A stretch of DNA of 64,000 nt, from assembly GCA_021827205.1 (NCBI GenBank), contig JAKAWV010000001.1, positions 62,001-126,000 on the forward strand, given 5' to 3'. Positions 52,639 through 61,929 of this stretch are shown one piece after another. Numbering within the stretch: position 1 is the first letter of the stretch; each line of letters opens with the position of its first letter. This stretch comes from Pseudomonadota bacterium. GTDB lineage: Bacteria > Pseudomonadota > Gammaproteobacteria > Xanthomonadales > Rhodanobacteraceae. Position numbers and translations under genes: made by a program. Below the pieces are notes generated by a model. It was not told the DNA's origin and ran no database searches. It saw nothing but the letters and a program-made list of their open reading frames with translations.

Positions 52639-53613
52639 CTATGTCGTTTCCCCTCCTTCCGCTCCAGGCGCGCGTTGCAAGATATCGCGCACGCGCGCGG
52701 CGATCGCCGCGATTTCGCGCAGCGGAGCCGGCGCGCGATAGGCGGCGTCGGCGTCGATCAGCCAGCCACCCTCGCGCAGCGCGGCGTGAAAACGCGCCAG
52801 ACGCGCCGGCAGCGGTGCGCTGACCACGCTATGCACCGGCACGCCGCAGGCGGCGGCTTCGCTGAGCATGTTCACCGAGTCCGGGCTGACCAGCAGCCGA
52901 TCGCTCCAGGCCAGCACGCCGGGGTAGGGATTGGCGCCATCCCGCGCATCGCGCCACATGCGCCGGGGCCACGCGCCGGCCGCCGCCGCGCAGACATCGA
53001 CCAGGTCCGCGGGCGTGCGTCGTGAGGCCACGATCAGCGCGCTGCCGCCGTGATGCAGCAGCGCGCGCAGTCGCGCCACCAGTGCCGTTTGCCAAGCGGG
53101 GTCGAGCGCCACGCCGCGCCGCGGCCCGCCCAGCAGCACGCCGATGCGCGGCACCGGCAGTCGCGCGAAGACGTGCCAGGCGTCGCGCGCATCGCCCAGC
53201 CAGGCAGCATCGATCGCATGCAGCGAGCCCAGCGGATTGAGCACGTTGGCGCCGCGCACATCGTCGTGGCGCGGCGCGATGACGACATCCCAGTGCCGTG
53301 GATCGGCGCGCGGGTCGAGTATTTGCACGCTGCGGCAGCGCCCGTTGCCGAGGCGGCGCAGCAGGCGCGTGGCCAGCGCCGCCTGGCGGCCGCAGCCGAT
53401 CACCAGCTCGGGCCAGGGCGGCGCCAGTTGCGTGCGCGCCGCGGCATCCCAGGCCAGGCGTCCGCCCAGACTGACGCGCGGCGCCAGCCATGACCACGGC
53501 GCGCGCGCGTGCAATTCCAGCTCGCGCACCTCGCCGCCCAGCGCCGCGGCCAGCGCCAGCGCCTGGCGCCGGTTGCCGGCGGCGCCGTCGGTGATCGCCC
53601 AGGTCGAGTGCAT
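52639..53613 (-). CDS. ELM1/GtrOC1-family putative glycosyltransferase
   Basis: 324 residues of the ELM1 family (PF06258): MHSTWAITDGAAGNRRQALA and RIGVLLGGPRRGVALD are typical, with RMWRDARDGANPYPGVLAWS and DRLLVSPDSVNMLSEAAACG as the C-terminal substrate part. In bacteria these proteins resemble GT-B enzymes and are often close to LPS genes; the function is not established. It is divergent from the nitroreductase gene and monocistronic. Confidence 0.84.
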   Translation of the reverse strand: MHSTWAITDGAAGNRRQALALAAALGGEVRELELHARAPWSWLAPRVSLGGRLAWDAAARTQLAPPWPELVIGCGRQAALATRLLRRLGNGRCRSVQILDPRADPRHWDVVIAPRHDDVRGANVLNPLGSLHAIDAAWLGDARDAWHVFARLPVPRIGVLLGGPRRGVALDPAWQTALVARLRALLHHGGSALIVASRRTPADLVDVCAAAAGAWPRRMWRDARDGANPYPGVLAWSDRLLVSPDSVNMLSEAAACGVPVHSVVSAPLPARLARFHAALREGGWLIDADAAYRAPAPLREIAAIAARVRDILQRAPGAEGGETT

Positions 53614-53757
53614 CGCTGCTCCACGCGGAACGCCGCCGAGGCGGCATTGTCTATGGGTTGCTGACAGTGCATTGCCGATTGTGCGCCGTGGCCGACGCGC
53701 GTCACGCCTACACTGTGCCGCGTCGCGCCCCGTTGCGCATCCATTATTGGAGCTTTA

Positions 53758-54351
53758 ATGCAGCCCGAATTGTCCGCCGCCGCGCTCGATCAGATTTTTC
53801 GCGAAGCGCGCACGTACAACGCCTTCCTGCCGCGCGAAGTCAGTGCTGCGCAACTGCGCGCGATGTACGACCTGGCGAAGATGGCCCCGACCAGCGCCAA
53901 CTGCTCGCCCGCGCGCATCGTGTTCGTCAAATCGCAGGAAGCCAAGGCCAGGCTGGCGCCAACGTTGTCCGAGGGCAATCGCGCCAAGACGCTCGCGGCG
54001 CCGGTGACCGCGATTGTCGCCACCGACCATGCTTTCTACGAGCACCTGCCCAAGTTGTTTCCGCACGCCGATGCGCGTAGCTGGTTCGCCGGCGATCAGG
54101 CGCTCAGCGAGATCACCGCGTTTCGCAACGGCACCCTGCAGGGCGCGTATCTGATCATCGCCGCGCGCGCGCTGGGCCTGGATTGCGGACCGATGTCCGG
54201 TTTCGACAACGCGCGGGTCGATGCGGTCTTTTTCGCCAACACCACGTTCAAGTCCAACTTCCTGATCAACATCGGTTACGGCGATGCCGGCCGCGATTTG
54301 TTTCCGCGCAGCCCGCGCTTCGGTTTCGACGAGGTTTGCAGCATCGTCTGA
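53758..54351 (+). CDS. RutE/HadB-like nitroreductase-family oxidoreductase
   Basis: 197 residues, FMN-binding nitroreductase fold. It starts [20 protein letters not shown] and has [40 protein letters not shown] and [19 protein letters not shown], the pattern of malonic semialdehyde reductase RutE/YdfG-type enzymes. The rut operon is absent here, so the substrate may be a small aldehyde or nitro compound. It lies 44 bases upstream of the yceI-like gene, probably the same transcript. Confidence 0.85.
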   Translation: MQPELSAAALDQIFREARTYNAFLPREVSAAQLRAMYDLAKMAPTSANCSPARIVFVKSQEAKARLAPTLSEGNRAKTLAAPVTAIVATDHAFYEHLPKLFPHADARSWFAGDQALSEITAFRNGTLQGAYLIIAARALGLDCGPMSGFDNARVDAVFFANTTFKSNFLINIGYGDAGRDLFPRSPRFGFDEVCSIV

Positions 54352-54395
54352 TGCGGTTTCGCCGGTTTTCTGCACCCACTGTGGAGGATGTTCCC

Positions 54396-55007
54396 ATGCG
54401 TTGGTCTCATGTGATGCTCGCGGCCGGTCTGGCGTTGCTGGCGGTACCGGCTTTCGCCGCGCCGGTGACTTACACCTTCAATCTTGATCACACCCAAGTG
54501 CGTTTCTGCTGGGATCATTTCGGTTTTTCCATGCCCTGCGCCAACATGAATACGGTCGAGGGCACCTTGGTGTACGACGCGCAGGATCCAGCGCTGTCCT
54601 CGGTGCGGGTGACCATGCCGATGTCGGGGCTGGATACGCACGTGCCGGCGCTGAATATGCATCTGAAGGAAGCCGATTTCTTCAATGCCGCCCAATTTCC
54701 GGACATCACCTACAAGAGCACCAAGGTCATTCCCGGCACCAAGCCCGGTGATCTGACCATCGAGGGTCTGCTGACCGCGCATGGCGTGACCCAGCCAGTG
54801 ACGCTGCATGCGCACCTCAACAAGATCGGCGAGCAGCCGATGCTGCACGTGCCGGCGATCGGCTTCAACGCCAGCGCCGAGATTCAGCGCAGTGCGTTTG
54901 GCGTGGGCGCCTACGTGCCGATGGTGTCGGATGCGGTGCATGTCAGCATCACCGTCGAAGCCGATGCCAGGAAGCCGGCCGGCATGAAGCCGGGCATGAA
55001 GCATTGA
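54396..55007 (+). CDS. YceI-family periplasmic protein
   Basis: 203 residues. The signal peptide spans about 1-21 (LAAGLALLAVPAFA). The mature lipocalin-like barrel, VTYTFNLDHTQVRFCWDHFG through GLLTAHGVTQPVTLHAHL, belongs to the YceI isoprenoid-binding family. It carries two unusual Cys (FCWDHFGFSMPC), close enough for a disulfide. TGTGGAGGATG is the ribosome-binding site. A polyprenyl or quinone-related ligand is the family expectation; the exact role is unknown. Confidence 0.9.
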   Translation: MRWSHVMLAAGLALLAVPAFAAPVTYTFNLDHTQVRFCWDHFGFSMPCANMNTVEGTLVYDAQDPALSSVRVTMPMSGLDTHVPALNMHLKEADFFNAAQFPDITYKSTKVIPGTKPGDLTIEGLLTAHGVTQPVTLHAHLNKIGEQPMLHVPAIGFNASAEIQRSAFGVGAYVPMVSDAVHVSITVEADARKPAGMKPGMKH

Positions 55008-55050
55008 GTTCGCGCAATGCGCGTGGCCGATCCGGCCGCGCGCGCGCGTC

Positions 55051-55752
55051 ATGTTGATCCAGCGACCCGCCGCCGCGCGCGGCCAGACGCAAACCGCCTG
55101 GCTGGACAGCCGGCACACGTTTTCCTTTGGCCATTATCACGATCCGGAGTGGATGGGTTTTGGTGCGCTGCGCGTGCTCAACGAGGACCGCGTGGCAGTC
55201 GATGCGGGCTTTGCCGAGCACGGCCATGCCAACATGGAAATCCTCACCTGGGTGCTGGAGGGCGCATTGGCGCATCGTGACTCCACAGGCGCTGAAGGCG
55301 TGATCCGCCCCGGCGAGTTGCAGCGCATGAGCGCCGGGCACGGCATCCGTCACAGCGAAATGAATGCCACGGCGCAGGCGCCGGTGCATTTTTTGCAAGT
55401 GTGGATCCAGCCGGATCGCTGCAACCGCGCGCCGTCGTATGCGCAGCGCGGCTACACGCCGCTGCAGCTCGGCGCCGGTTGGACGCTGCTGGCGGCGCCG
55501 GTCGCGGTGGCGGCCGATACCTTGCCGCTGCACGCGGAGGCGCGCGTGTGGGCGTGGCGTCCGCGCGCCGGCGCGCGCGCCACGCAGACGCTGCTGGCGT
55601 CGCGGGCGTGGCTGCACGTGGCGCGCGGCGCGGTGCGGGTCAACGACGGTATCGCGCTGGGCGCGGGCGATGGCCTCGGGCTGCGCGACGAGGCGGCGCT
55701 GGAGCTCAGCGCCGAGCGCGACAGCGAGCTGCTGCTGTTCGAGTTGCTGTAG
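55051..55752 (+). CDS. Pirin-family bicupin
   Basis: 233 residues. HTFSFGHYHDPEWMGFGALR and AEHGHANMEILTWVLEGALA hold the first cupin with its metal-binding His; LQRMSAGHGIRHSEMNA holds the remaining His/Glu. The length and motifs match bacterial pirins (YhhW, quercetinase-like). Its substrate in vivo is unknown. It lies 43 bases downstream of yceI and may share the transcript. Confidence 0.92.
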   Translation: MLIQRPAAARGQTQTAWLDSRHTFSFGHYHDPEWMGFGALRVLNEDRVAVDAGFAEHGHANMEILTWVLEGALAHRDSTGAEGVIRPGELQRMSAGHGIRHSEMNATAQAPVHFLQVWIQPDRCNRAPSYAQRGYTPLQLGAGWTLLAAPVAVAADTLPLHAEARVWAWRPRAGARATQTLLASRAWLHVARGAVRVNDGIALGAGDGLGLRDEAALELSAERDSELLLFELL

Positions 55753-55770
55753 CCGCCCAGGCCCGGGCGT

Positions 55771-56970
55771 TCATTTCCCGGGTGTGTTCTTGAGCTTGTC
55801 CAGCGCGGTCAGATCGACCGCGTGCACGGCCTGCTTCAGCGCGTCCATGTCGGGGCCTTCGCCCGTGGCCTCGACCAGAAAGCGATTGCCGACGATCAGC
55901 GTGTATTCGCCGCGGCGATCGGCGTTGGTCCACTGCTCCTGCACGATGCGCCCGTCTTGCTGGAACACCTTGTGGTAACCGCTGGCCGATTCCTGATCCT
56001 GCCGCACCATGCCGATCAGGGCCAGCATGCCGCGGTTGGCGGCCATGTCGGTGATGCCGAGCTTGATGCGCTGCGCGCCACTGCCATAGTCGGCCTTGGC
56101 CGAACTGATCAGCAGCGTGCCGATGCCACCGCGCGTGCTGTCCACCGCGCCGCGCGCCAGGCCGGGCAGGCTGGCCGGCAACAGCGTCGAGATCTGATCC
56201 GGCGCCAGCGGCTTCAGCGGCACCACGTCGGGTGCCGCCTCGGCGCTGCCGAGCGGTTTGCCTTGCGTGGCCGCGCCGGTGGCCTGCATTTGCCTGGCGG
56301 CTTGTGCAAGGGCGCCCAGGTCCACGGACTTGCCGTTGGACTGGAACGAAAAGCTTTTGCTGCCGCGCGGCAACGCACCTACGCCGCTCAACATCATGCT
56401 GCTCCAACCAATGACCAGGCCCAGCACGATGGCGATGGCGATGATCACCGCGGTATAGGCCACGGCGCGCTCATGGGGCACATCGAGCGTGCTCTGCAAG
56501 CCCAGCCACAGCAGCCAGACGCTGTAGCCCAGCGCCGCCAGCGTCAGCACCGCGGTCAGCGCGCCCAGCAGCGGAATCAGGTGCAGCACGCCCACGATCC
56601 ATACCGGGGTCCACGCGTAGGCGATGGCTTTCAGCGCCTGCACGCGGTCGTTGCGCGCGCCGAAGCTGGGCGCCAGCGCGGCGACGATCAGCGCCATCAC
56701 GAACACCAGCAGCAGGGTCAGCAGATAGCTGCTGAGCATCTGCCCGAACAGCGCGCCGAAGCCGAAACGCATGGTGCCGATGAACGGTACCGACATGCCG
56801 AACACGCCCAGGCCGAGGAAAGTCGCCAGCGGCGTGATCGCCGCCAGCCACAGCACCCAGCCGGTGTACAGACTGCCGATGCTGGACGGCTCGGCGGCGA
56901 TCTCGGGCCAGGTGGCGCGCGGGTTGAGCAGGATGGCGCGCAGGCGCGCGATGAGGCGGGCGAAGTCCAT
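55771..56970 (-). CDS. Yip1-domain membrane protein
   Basis: 399 residues. The first 225 carry the Yip1 domain with about five helices (ARLIARLRAILLNPRATWPE; WVLWLAAITPLATFLGLG; AIAYAWTPVWIVGVLHLIPL). Residues 226-399 form a soluble tail (GMVRQDQESASGYHKVFQQD; GEYTLIVGNRFLVEATGEGP), unusual for plain Yip1 proteins. The function is unknown. The ATG at MDFARLIARL is used because the upstream 60 residues are low-complexity and basic. It is convergent with the pirin gene. Confidence 0.83.
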   Translation of the reverse strand: MDFARLIARLRAILLNPRATWPEIAAEPSSIGSLYTGWVLWLAAITPLATFLGLGVFGMSVPFIGTMRFGFGALFGQMLSSYLLTLLLVFVMALIVAALAPSFGARNDRVQALKAIAYAWTPVWIVGVLHLIPLLGALTAVLTLAALGYSVWLLWLGLQSTLDVPHERAVAYTAVIIAIAIVLGLVIGWSSMMLSGVGALPRGSKSFSFQSNGKSVDLGALAQAARQMQATGAATQGKPLGSAEAAPDVVPLKPLAPDQISTLLPASLPGLARGAVDSTRGGIGTLLISSAKADYGSGAQRIKLGITDMAANRGMLALIGMVRQDQESASGYHKVFQQDGRIVQEQWTNADRRGEYTLIVGNRFLVEATGEGPDMDALKQAVHAVDLTALDKLKNTPGK

Positions 56971-57164
56971 GGCGGCATTACGTGATCGGGGCGCACAGCA
57001 TGCCAGAGCCGCATGGCGGCGTCGCTTGCAGCGCCGCGAAGATGCACAGACGTTACACTTGCCGCCCTGCGCACCTGCTTTGGCGGCGTGAGGCGCGGTG
57101 TGGGCGGATGCTTGCACCACCCAGCCACCCGCAACGCCTGATCCGCCCATCCCCGGAGGCTGTC

Positions 57165-57380
57165 ATGACCCGTACCGATCCCGCCGCGGTGGCCCTCAAG
57201 CCGGCCAACACCGAGCGCCGCTACGAGATCACCCGCGCCGACCTGCCGCTGTCCTGCCCGATGCCCGACATGACGCTGTGGAACTCGCATCCACGCGTGT
57301 ATCTGGCCATCGAGGACGAAGGCGGCGAGTCGGTGTGCCCCTACTGCGGCGCGTACTACGTACTCAAGCGCGAGGCCTGA
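57165..57380 (+). CDS. zf-CHCC zinc-finger protein
   Basis: 71 residues, with ITRADLPLSCPMPDMTLWNS, HPRVYLAIEDEG and ESVCPYCGAYYVL: Cys, His and a CPYC pair make a C-H-C-C zinc site. This matches the bacterial relative (PF10276) of the NDUFS6 subunit of complex I. Its role is unknown; related genes are common in Xanthomonadales. GGAGG at 57155-57159 supports the ATG. Confidence 0.9.
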   Translation: MTRTDPAAVALKPANTERRYEITRADLPLSCPMPDMTLWNSHPRVYLAIEDEGGESVCPYCGAYYVLKREA

Positions 57381-57494
57381 GCGCCACTGGCGCACGTTTT
57401 GCGCCGGATCGCGGGTGCGCTGGCACCCGGTTTGCATCAATTTTGCATCAATCCTGTCGCCATCCCGGCAGGCCATCGTTCCTGACGCAGAGCC

Positions 57495-58628
57495 GTGATC
57501 CGACCCGAGCCTTCCCCCGCAGAGCGCCGCCTGACGGTGGTGCAGTTGATTCCGGCGCTGAACAGCGGCGGGGCGGAGCGCAGCACGCTCGAAATCGCGC
57601 GCGCGCTGGTCGCGGCAGGGCATCGCGCGGTGGTCATTTCCGCCGGCGGCCGCCTGGTGCAGCGCCTTGAAGCCGAGGGCGGCGAGCACATCAGCCTGCC
57701 GCTGGGACGCAAGTCGCTGGTCACGCTGGGGCAGATCGTGCCGCTGCGGCGCGCGCTGGCCGCGCTCAAACCGGATGTCGTGCATGCGCGCTCACGGTTG
57801 CCGGCGTGGCTGGCGCGCATCGTCCTGCGCGGGCTCGACCCGTCCCCGCACTTCGTGACCACCGTGCACGGGTTGAACTCGCCCAGCGCCTACAGCGCCG
57901 TGCTCACCCGCGGCGAGCGCGTGATCATGGTCTCGCAAACGGTGCGCGATCACGTGCAGCAGCACTATCCCGATCTGCCGCAGGAGCGCGTGCGTTTGAT
58001 CCCGCGCGGCGTCGATGCCGATGAATTCCCCTACGGCTATCGCCCCGATCCAGCCTGGCGCGCGGCGTTCTTCGCCGAGTTTCCGCATCTGGCAGGCGCG
58101 CCGCTGTTGACCCTGCCCGGACGCGGCACGCGCCTGAAAGGCCACGCCCACGCGCTGCGCCTGCTGGCCGCGCTGAAGACCCGCGGCGTCGACGCGCGCC
58201 TGCTGCTGCTGGGTGCCGACGAGCCCGCGCGCGCCGCCTATGTGCGCGAGTTGCGGCAGTTGGCGCAGGCGCTGGGCGTGACCGACGCCGTGGCGATCAC
58301 CCCACCGCGCAGCGATGTGCGCGAGGTCTACGCCATCTCCGATCTGATCCTGCAGCTCTCGACCAAACCCGAGGCTTTCGGTCGCACCGTGCTTGAGGCC
58401 CTCGCCCTGTGTCGGCCGATATTGGGTTACGCCCACGGCGGCGTCGGCGAGCTGCTGGCCGAGCTGTATCCCGCCGGACGCGTACCGGCACTGGATGAAG
58501 CGCGCCTGGTCGAGCGTGCCGCCGAATTGCTGCGCCTGGCGCCACCGATCGCCCCACTGACTCGTTACCGTCTCGCTGATACGCAGCAGGCCACGCTGGC
58601 GGTGTATGCCGAGGTGGCGGGCGGATAG
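57495..58628 (+). CDS. Family 4 glycosyltransferase
   Basis: 377 residues, GT-B fold. LTVVQLIPALNSGGAERSTL is the N-terminal Rossmann start and KPEAFGRTVLEALALCRPIL the EX7E donor-site region. VRLIPRGVDADEFPYG is also typical of GT4. The context, next to an O-antigen ligase, suggests LPS or exopolysaccharide assembly. The GTG start follows CGCAGAGCC. An 18-unit GAGCCGG array begins 7 bases after the stop codon. Confidence 0.9.
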   Translation: MIRPEPSPAERRLTVVQLIPALNSGGAERSTLEIARALVAAGHRAVVISAGGRLVQRLEAEGGEHISLPLGRKSLVTLGQIVPLRRALAALKPDVVHARSRLPAWLARIVLRGLDPSPHFVTTVHGLNSPSAYSAVLTRGERVIMVSQTVRDHVQQHYPDLPQERVRLIPRGVDADEFPYGYRPDPAWRAAFFAEFPHLAGAPLLTLPGRGTRLKGHAHALRLLAALKTRGVDARLLLLGADEPARAAYVRELRQLAQALGVTDAVAITPPRSDVREVYAISDLILQLSTKPEAFGRTVLEALALCRPILGYAHGGVGELLAELYPAGRVPALDEARLVERAAELLRLAPPIAPLTRYRLADTQQATLAVYAEVAGG

Positions 58629-58635
58629 CTTGCCG

Positions 58636-58761
58636 GAGCCGGGAGCCGGGAGCCGGGAGCCGGGAGCCGGGAGCCGGGAGCCGGGAGCCGGGAGCCGGGA
58701 GCCGGGAGCCGGGAGCCGGGAGCCGGGAGCCGGGAGCCGGGAGCCGGGAGCCGGGAGCCGG
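58636..58761 (+). repeat. GAGCCGG heptamer tandem array, 18 units
   Basis: Eighteen exact GAGCCGG units fill 126 bases between the glycosyltransferase and the O-antigen ligase. A seven-base unit is not a multiple of three, so adding or losing one unit changes the frame. In one frame the array reads as a repeated EPGAGSR peptide joined in frame to the ligase. It ends at AACTTTTTT, which may be a terminator with the GC-rich array. Confidence 0.95.
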
Positions 58762-58792
58762 AACTTTTTTGCGCCGCTCGCGGTTTTTCCCC

Positions 58793-58827
58793 GAGTCCCG
58801 AGTCCCGAGTCCCGAGTCCCGAGTCCC
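58793..58827 (+). repeat. GAGTCCC heptamer tandem array, 5 units
   Basis: Five exact GAGTCCC units lie 48 bases before the ligase start. The same heptamer occurs on the opposite strand three times at 16681-16701. It is a dispersed simple repeat, and one T/C and one C/G change would relate it to GAGCCGG. Confidence 0.9.
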
Positions 58828-58875
58828 GCCGCCCAGCCATTCCCCTCGCCGCCGCGCGCAGCGCACAATCCGCGC

Positions 58876-60240
58876 ATGACTGCCGCCGCCGCCGCTGATG
58901 CATGCCCACGCTGGGCGTGGCTGCTGCCTTTTGCGCTGATCTTTCTGTTGCCGTTCGGTCGCGCCGCCGAGTTGGGCACGCTGGCGCTGGTCATGTTGTG
59001 CGCGACGCTGCTGCTGCGCCAGCCGCGCGTGTTCGCGACGCTGCCGGCGGCGCGCTGGGCGCTGGCGATCTGGGCCTGCTACGAGTTGGCCGCGCTGGGC
59101 TCCACGCTGCACGCGGTGGCGCCGCTGCGCACCTGGGAAACAGTCGCGGCCATGCTGCGCTATCTGCCGCTGCTGCTGGGCGTTGCCTGGGTGCTGCGCG
59201 ATGCGGTGCAGTGGCGCCGGCTGCTGCGAGCGGTGGCGTTGCTGACGCTGTTGTGGACGCTGGACGCGTGGATGCAGGCGCTGACCGGCTGGAGCGTGCG
59301 CGGTCACGCCGAGCCGCACCGGCTCACCGGGATCTTCGGTGCCGGTGATCCCAAGATCGGCCAAGTGCTGGCCGTGCTGGCGCCGTTCCTGCTGGCCGCG
59401 GCGCAGCGCTGGCGCGGGCGCGTGGCGCTGACTGCTGCGGCACTGCTGCTGCTGGGGCCGATCCTGTTGTCCGGTTCGCGCGCCAGTTGGGTCACGTACG
59501 CTTTCGTACTGGCGATTTTTTTATGGCGCGAGGCGGGTTCGTGGCGGCGCTTCGCGTTGTGGTCGGCGGCAGCCGCACTGCTCGGCGTGCTGGCGCTGGG
59601 CGCGGCTTGGCAGACCTCGACGCGCTTCGATGCGCGCATGCAGCGCACGCTGTTGGCGCTGAAGGGCAGCGAGCACGACATCAACGCGGCGCTGTCCGGA
59701 CGCCTGACCATCTGGGCCGATGCGGGGCGCATGATCGCGGCCAACCCGTGGACCGGCGTCGGCGTGCGCGGCTTCCGCTACGCCTACCCGCGCTACGCCA
59801 GGCCGGGTGATCCGTTCGTCAATCGCGCCGAGGACCAGGGCGCTTATTACGCGCACCAGATCGTGCTGGAGATCCTCAGCGAAAGCGGCGTGCTCGGCCT
59901 GGCGCTGTGGACGCTGGGCACGCTGCTGGCCTGGCGCATGTGGCGGCGTGCATCGACGCATGCGCGTGCGTTGGCCTGGCCGGCCGGCATCGCGGTGCTG
60001 GCCGCGGTGTTTCCATTCAATACCACGCTGGCGTTTTATTCGGCCTGGTGGGGACTGTTGTTCTGGTGGCTGTTGGCGCTATGGATCGGCGCGCTGGGCA
60101 CTGCGCCCGCGACGGACGCGCGCGCGCATCCGGCCGCCGCGATAGGCGCGCGTGGCGCTAGACTTTCGCGTCCGAACACTCCTGCGAAGCCGCCATGCCC
60201 TCCTTCGATATCGTCTCCGAGGTCGACCAGCACGAGTTGA
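58876..60240 (+). CDS. O-antigen ligase (WaaL)-family membrane protein
   Basis: 454 residues with about 11-12 helices. The large periplasmic loop contains LSGRLTIWADAGRMIAANPW, GVGVRGFRYAYPRY and YYAHQIVLEILSESGVLGLA; the Arg and His are the conserved ligase residues. It joins O-polysaccharide to lipid A core, or a related polymer. The ATG is taken after CGCGC; the frame continues upstream through the heptamer arrays, and that part is repeat-encoded. Its last 46 bases overlap yajQ in another frame. Confidence 0.86.
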   Translation: MTAAAAADACPRWAWLLPFALIFLLPFGRAAELGTLALVMLCATLLLRQPRVFATLPAARWALAIWACYELAALGSTLHAVAPLRTWETVAAMLRYLPLLLGVAWVLRDAVQWRRLLRAVALLTLLWTLDAWMQALTGWSVRGHAEPHRLTGIFGAGDPKIGQVLAVLAPFLLAAAQRWRGRVALTAAALLLLGPILLSGSRASWVTYAFVLAIFLWREAGSWRRFALWSAAAALLGVLALGAAWQTSTRFDARMQRTLLALKGSEHDINAALSGRLTIWADAGRMIAANPWTGVGVRGFRYAYPRYARPGDPFVNRAEDQGAYYAHQIVLEILSESGVLGLALWTLGTLLAWRMWRRASTHARALAWPAGIAVLAAVFPFNTTLAFYSAWWGLLFWWLLALWIGALGTAPATDARAHPAAAIGARGARLSRPNTPAKPPCPPSISSPRSTSTS

Positions 60241-60677
60241 CCAATGCCGTCGATCAGGCCAATCGCGAGCTGAAGACGCGTTTCGATTTCCGCAACGTCG
60301 AAGCCAGTTTCAAGCTCGACGCTGGCGTGATCACGCAGACCGCGCCCAGTGATTTCCAGCTCAAGCAGATGCTGGAGATCCTGCGCGCACGCATCGCCGC
60401 GCGCGGCATCGATCTGCGCTGTCTGGATGCGGCCGCGGCCGAGGTCAATCTGGCGCAGGCGCGCCAGCGCATCACCGTCAAGCAGGGCATCGAGCAGGCG
60501 CAGGCGAAGAAAATCATCGCCGCGCTCAAGGCCGCCAGGCTCAAGGTCGAGGCGCAGATCAACGCCGAGAAGCTGCGCGTGAGCGGCAAGAAGCGCGATG
60601 ACTTGCAGGCCGCGATGGCGCTGCTGCGCGCCGGCGAGTTCGAGTTGCCGCTGCAGTTCGAGAATTTCCGCGATTGA
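60195..60677 (+). CDS. YajQ-family cyclic di-GMP-binding protein
   Basis: 160 residues, normal length. MPSFDIVSEVDQHELTNAVD, RELKTRFDFRNVEASF and VSGKKRDDLQAAMALLRAGE are conserved YajQ motifs. Two RRM-like folds bind nucleotide or c-di-GMP; in Xanthomonas XC_3703 it controls virulence genes. It overlaps the ligase 3' end by 46 bases, which suggests it has its own promoter or is coupled. No partner regulator is adjacent. Confidence 0.94.
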   Translation: MPSFDIVSEVDQHELTNAVDQANRELKTRFDFRNVEASFKLDAGVITQTAPSDFQLKQMLEILRARIAARGIDLRCLDAAAAEVNLAQARQRITVKQGIEQAQAKKIIAALKAARLKVEAQINAEKLRVSGKKRDDLQAAMALLRAGEFELPLQFENFRD

Positions 60678-60735
60678 GTGGCGACACACAAGCGCGGCGC
60701 GCGTCATCGGGCACGCGCCGCACTTCCGCGGTGGT

Positions 60736-61809
60736 TTACGCGGCAGCCTTGTCGAGGCTGGCGATGTCGATCACGAAGCGGTAGCGCACGTCGCCCTTGA
60801 GCATGCGCGCGTAGGCCGCGTTGATCTGTTCGATCGGGATCAGCTCGATGTCCGAGGCCACGCCGTGCGCGGCGCAGAAATCGAGCATTTCCTGCGTTTC
60901 GCGGATGCTGCCGATCAGGGAACCAGCCAGGCGCTTGCGTCCGACGATGAGCGAAAACGCATGCACCGGCGCCGGATCGGGTACGCCCACCAGCACCATG
61001 GTGCCGTCGCGGCGCAGCAGGCCGAGGTAGGCGTTGTAATCGTGCTGCGCCGAGATCGTGTCGAGGATGAAATCGAAGCGTCCGGCGTGCTGCTTGAAGA
61101 CGTCCGCATCATGCGTGACCAGAAAATCATCGGCGCCCAGACGCAGCGCATCGTCGCGCTTGCCGGCCGAATGGCTGAGCACGGTCACGTGCGCGCCCAT
61201 GGCCTTGGCGATCTTCACCGCCATGTGACCCAGTCCGCCGAGACCCACCACAGCGATCTTGTCGCCGGCCTTGACGCCGAAATGGCGCAGCGGCGAATAC
61301 GTGGTGATGCCGGCGCACAGCAGCGGCGCGGCGCGATCCAGCGGCATGCCTGTGGGGATGCGCAGCACGTAGTTCTCGTCCACGGTGATGCGGCTGGAGT
61401 AGCCGCCATAGGTCGGGCGCATGGTGTCGAGGCTGCCGTCGGGCTTGCGCTCGTAGCCGTTGTAGGTTGCGCTCATGCCCTGCGCGCAGAACTGCTCCTC
61501 GCCTTCCTTGCAGGCCTCGCAATGGCGGCAGGAATCGACGAAGCAGCCCACACCCACCACGTCGCCGATCTTCCACTTGGAAATGGCACTGCCTACCCTC
61601 GACACCACCCCGACGATCTCGTGCCCCGGCACCATGGGGAATACCGAGCCGCCCCACTCATCGCGCACTTGGTGGATGTCGGAATGGCATACGCCGCAGT
61701 AGCGGATGTCGATGAGTACTTCGTGCGCGCCGGGCTCGCGACGCTCGATGCTGAAGGGCGCCAGCGGCGATTGTGCCGAGGCGGCGGCATAAGCGGGGGT
61801 CTTGGACAT
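60736..61809 (-). CDS. Zinc-dependent NAD(P)-linked alcohol/aldehyde reductase (YahK/AdhC-like)
   Basis: 357 residues, medium-chain dehydrogenase. The catalytic zinc ligands are in YCGVCHSDIHQVR and GHEIVGVV; the structural zinc has DSCRHCEACKEGEEQFC; VVGLGGLGHMAVKIAKAMGA is the Rossmann motif. The YahK-type enzymes reduce aldehydes with NADPH. MSKTPAYAAASAQS is the start (ATG at 61809). It is monocistronic, convergent with yajQ. Confidence 0.94.
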   Translation of the reverse strand: MSKTPAYAAASAQSPLAPFSIERREPGAHEVLIDIRYCGVCHSDIHQVRDEWGGSVFPMVPGHEIVGVVSRVGSAISKWKIGDVVGVGCFVDSCRHCEACKEGEEQFCAQGMSATYNGYERKPDGSLDTMRPTYGGYSSRITVDENYVLRIPTGMPLDRAAPLLCAGITTYSPLRHFGVKAGDKIAVVGLGGLGHMAVKIAKAMGAHVTVLSHSAGKRDDALRLGADDFLVTHDADVFKQHAGRFDFILDTISAQHDYNAYLGLLRRDGTMVLVGVPDPAPVHAFSLIVGRKRLAGSLIGSIRETQEMLDFCAAHGVASDIELIPIEQINAAYARMLKGDVRYRFVIDIASLDKAAA

Positions 61810-61929
61810 GGGGATACTCCGACTGGGATGGGGACGATAAGAACCAGGGTGACATCGCGTGCTGCGGTGACGCCGTGCATTTACAGGGAGGCCTTGTCTT
61901 GCCGTTACGCCATGCTCTCTGGTCATGCT

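Noticed and set aside
58636-58827. CRISPR-like array
   Set aside because: The units are 7 bases without spacers and no cas genes are present, so it is a simple tandem repeat.
58606-58875. In-frame N-terminal extension of the O-antigen ligase through the heptamer arrays
   Set aside because: The extension consists of repeat-encoded EPGAGSR units and overlaps the glycosyltransferase end; the membrane protein starts naturally at 58876.
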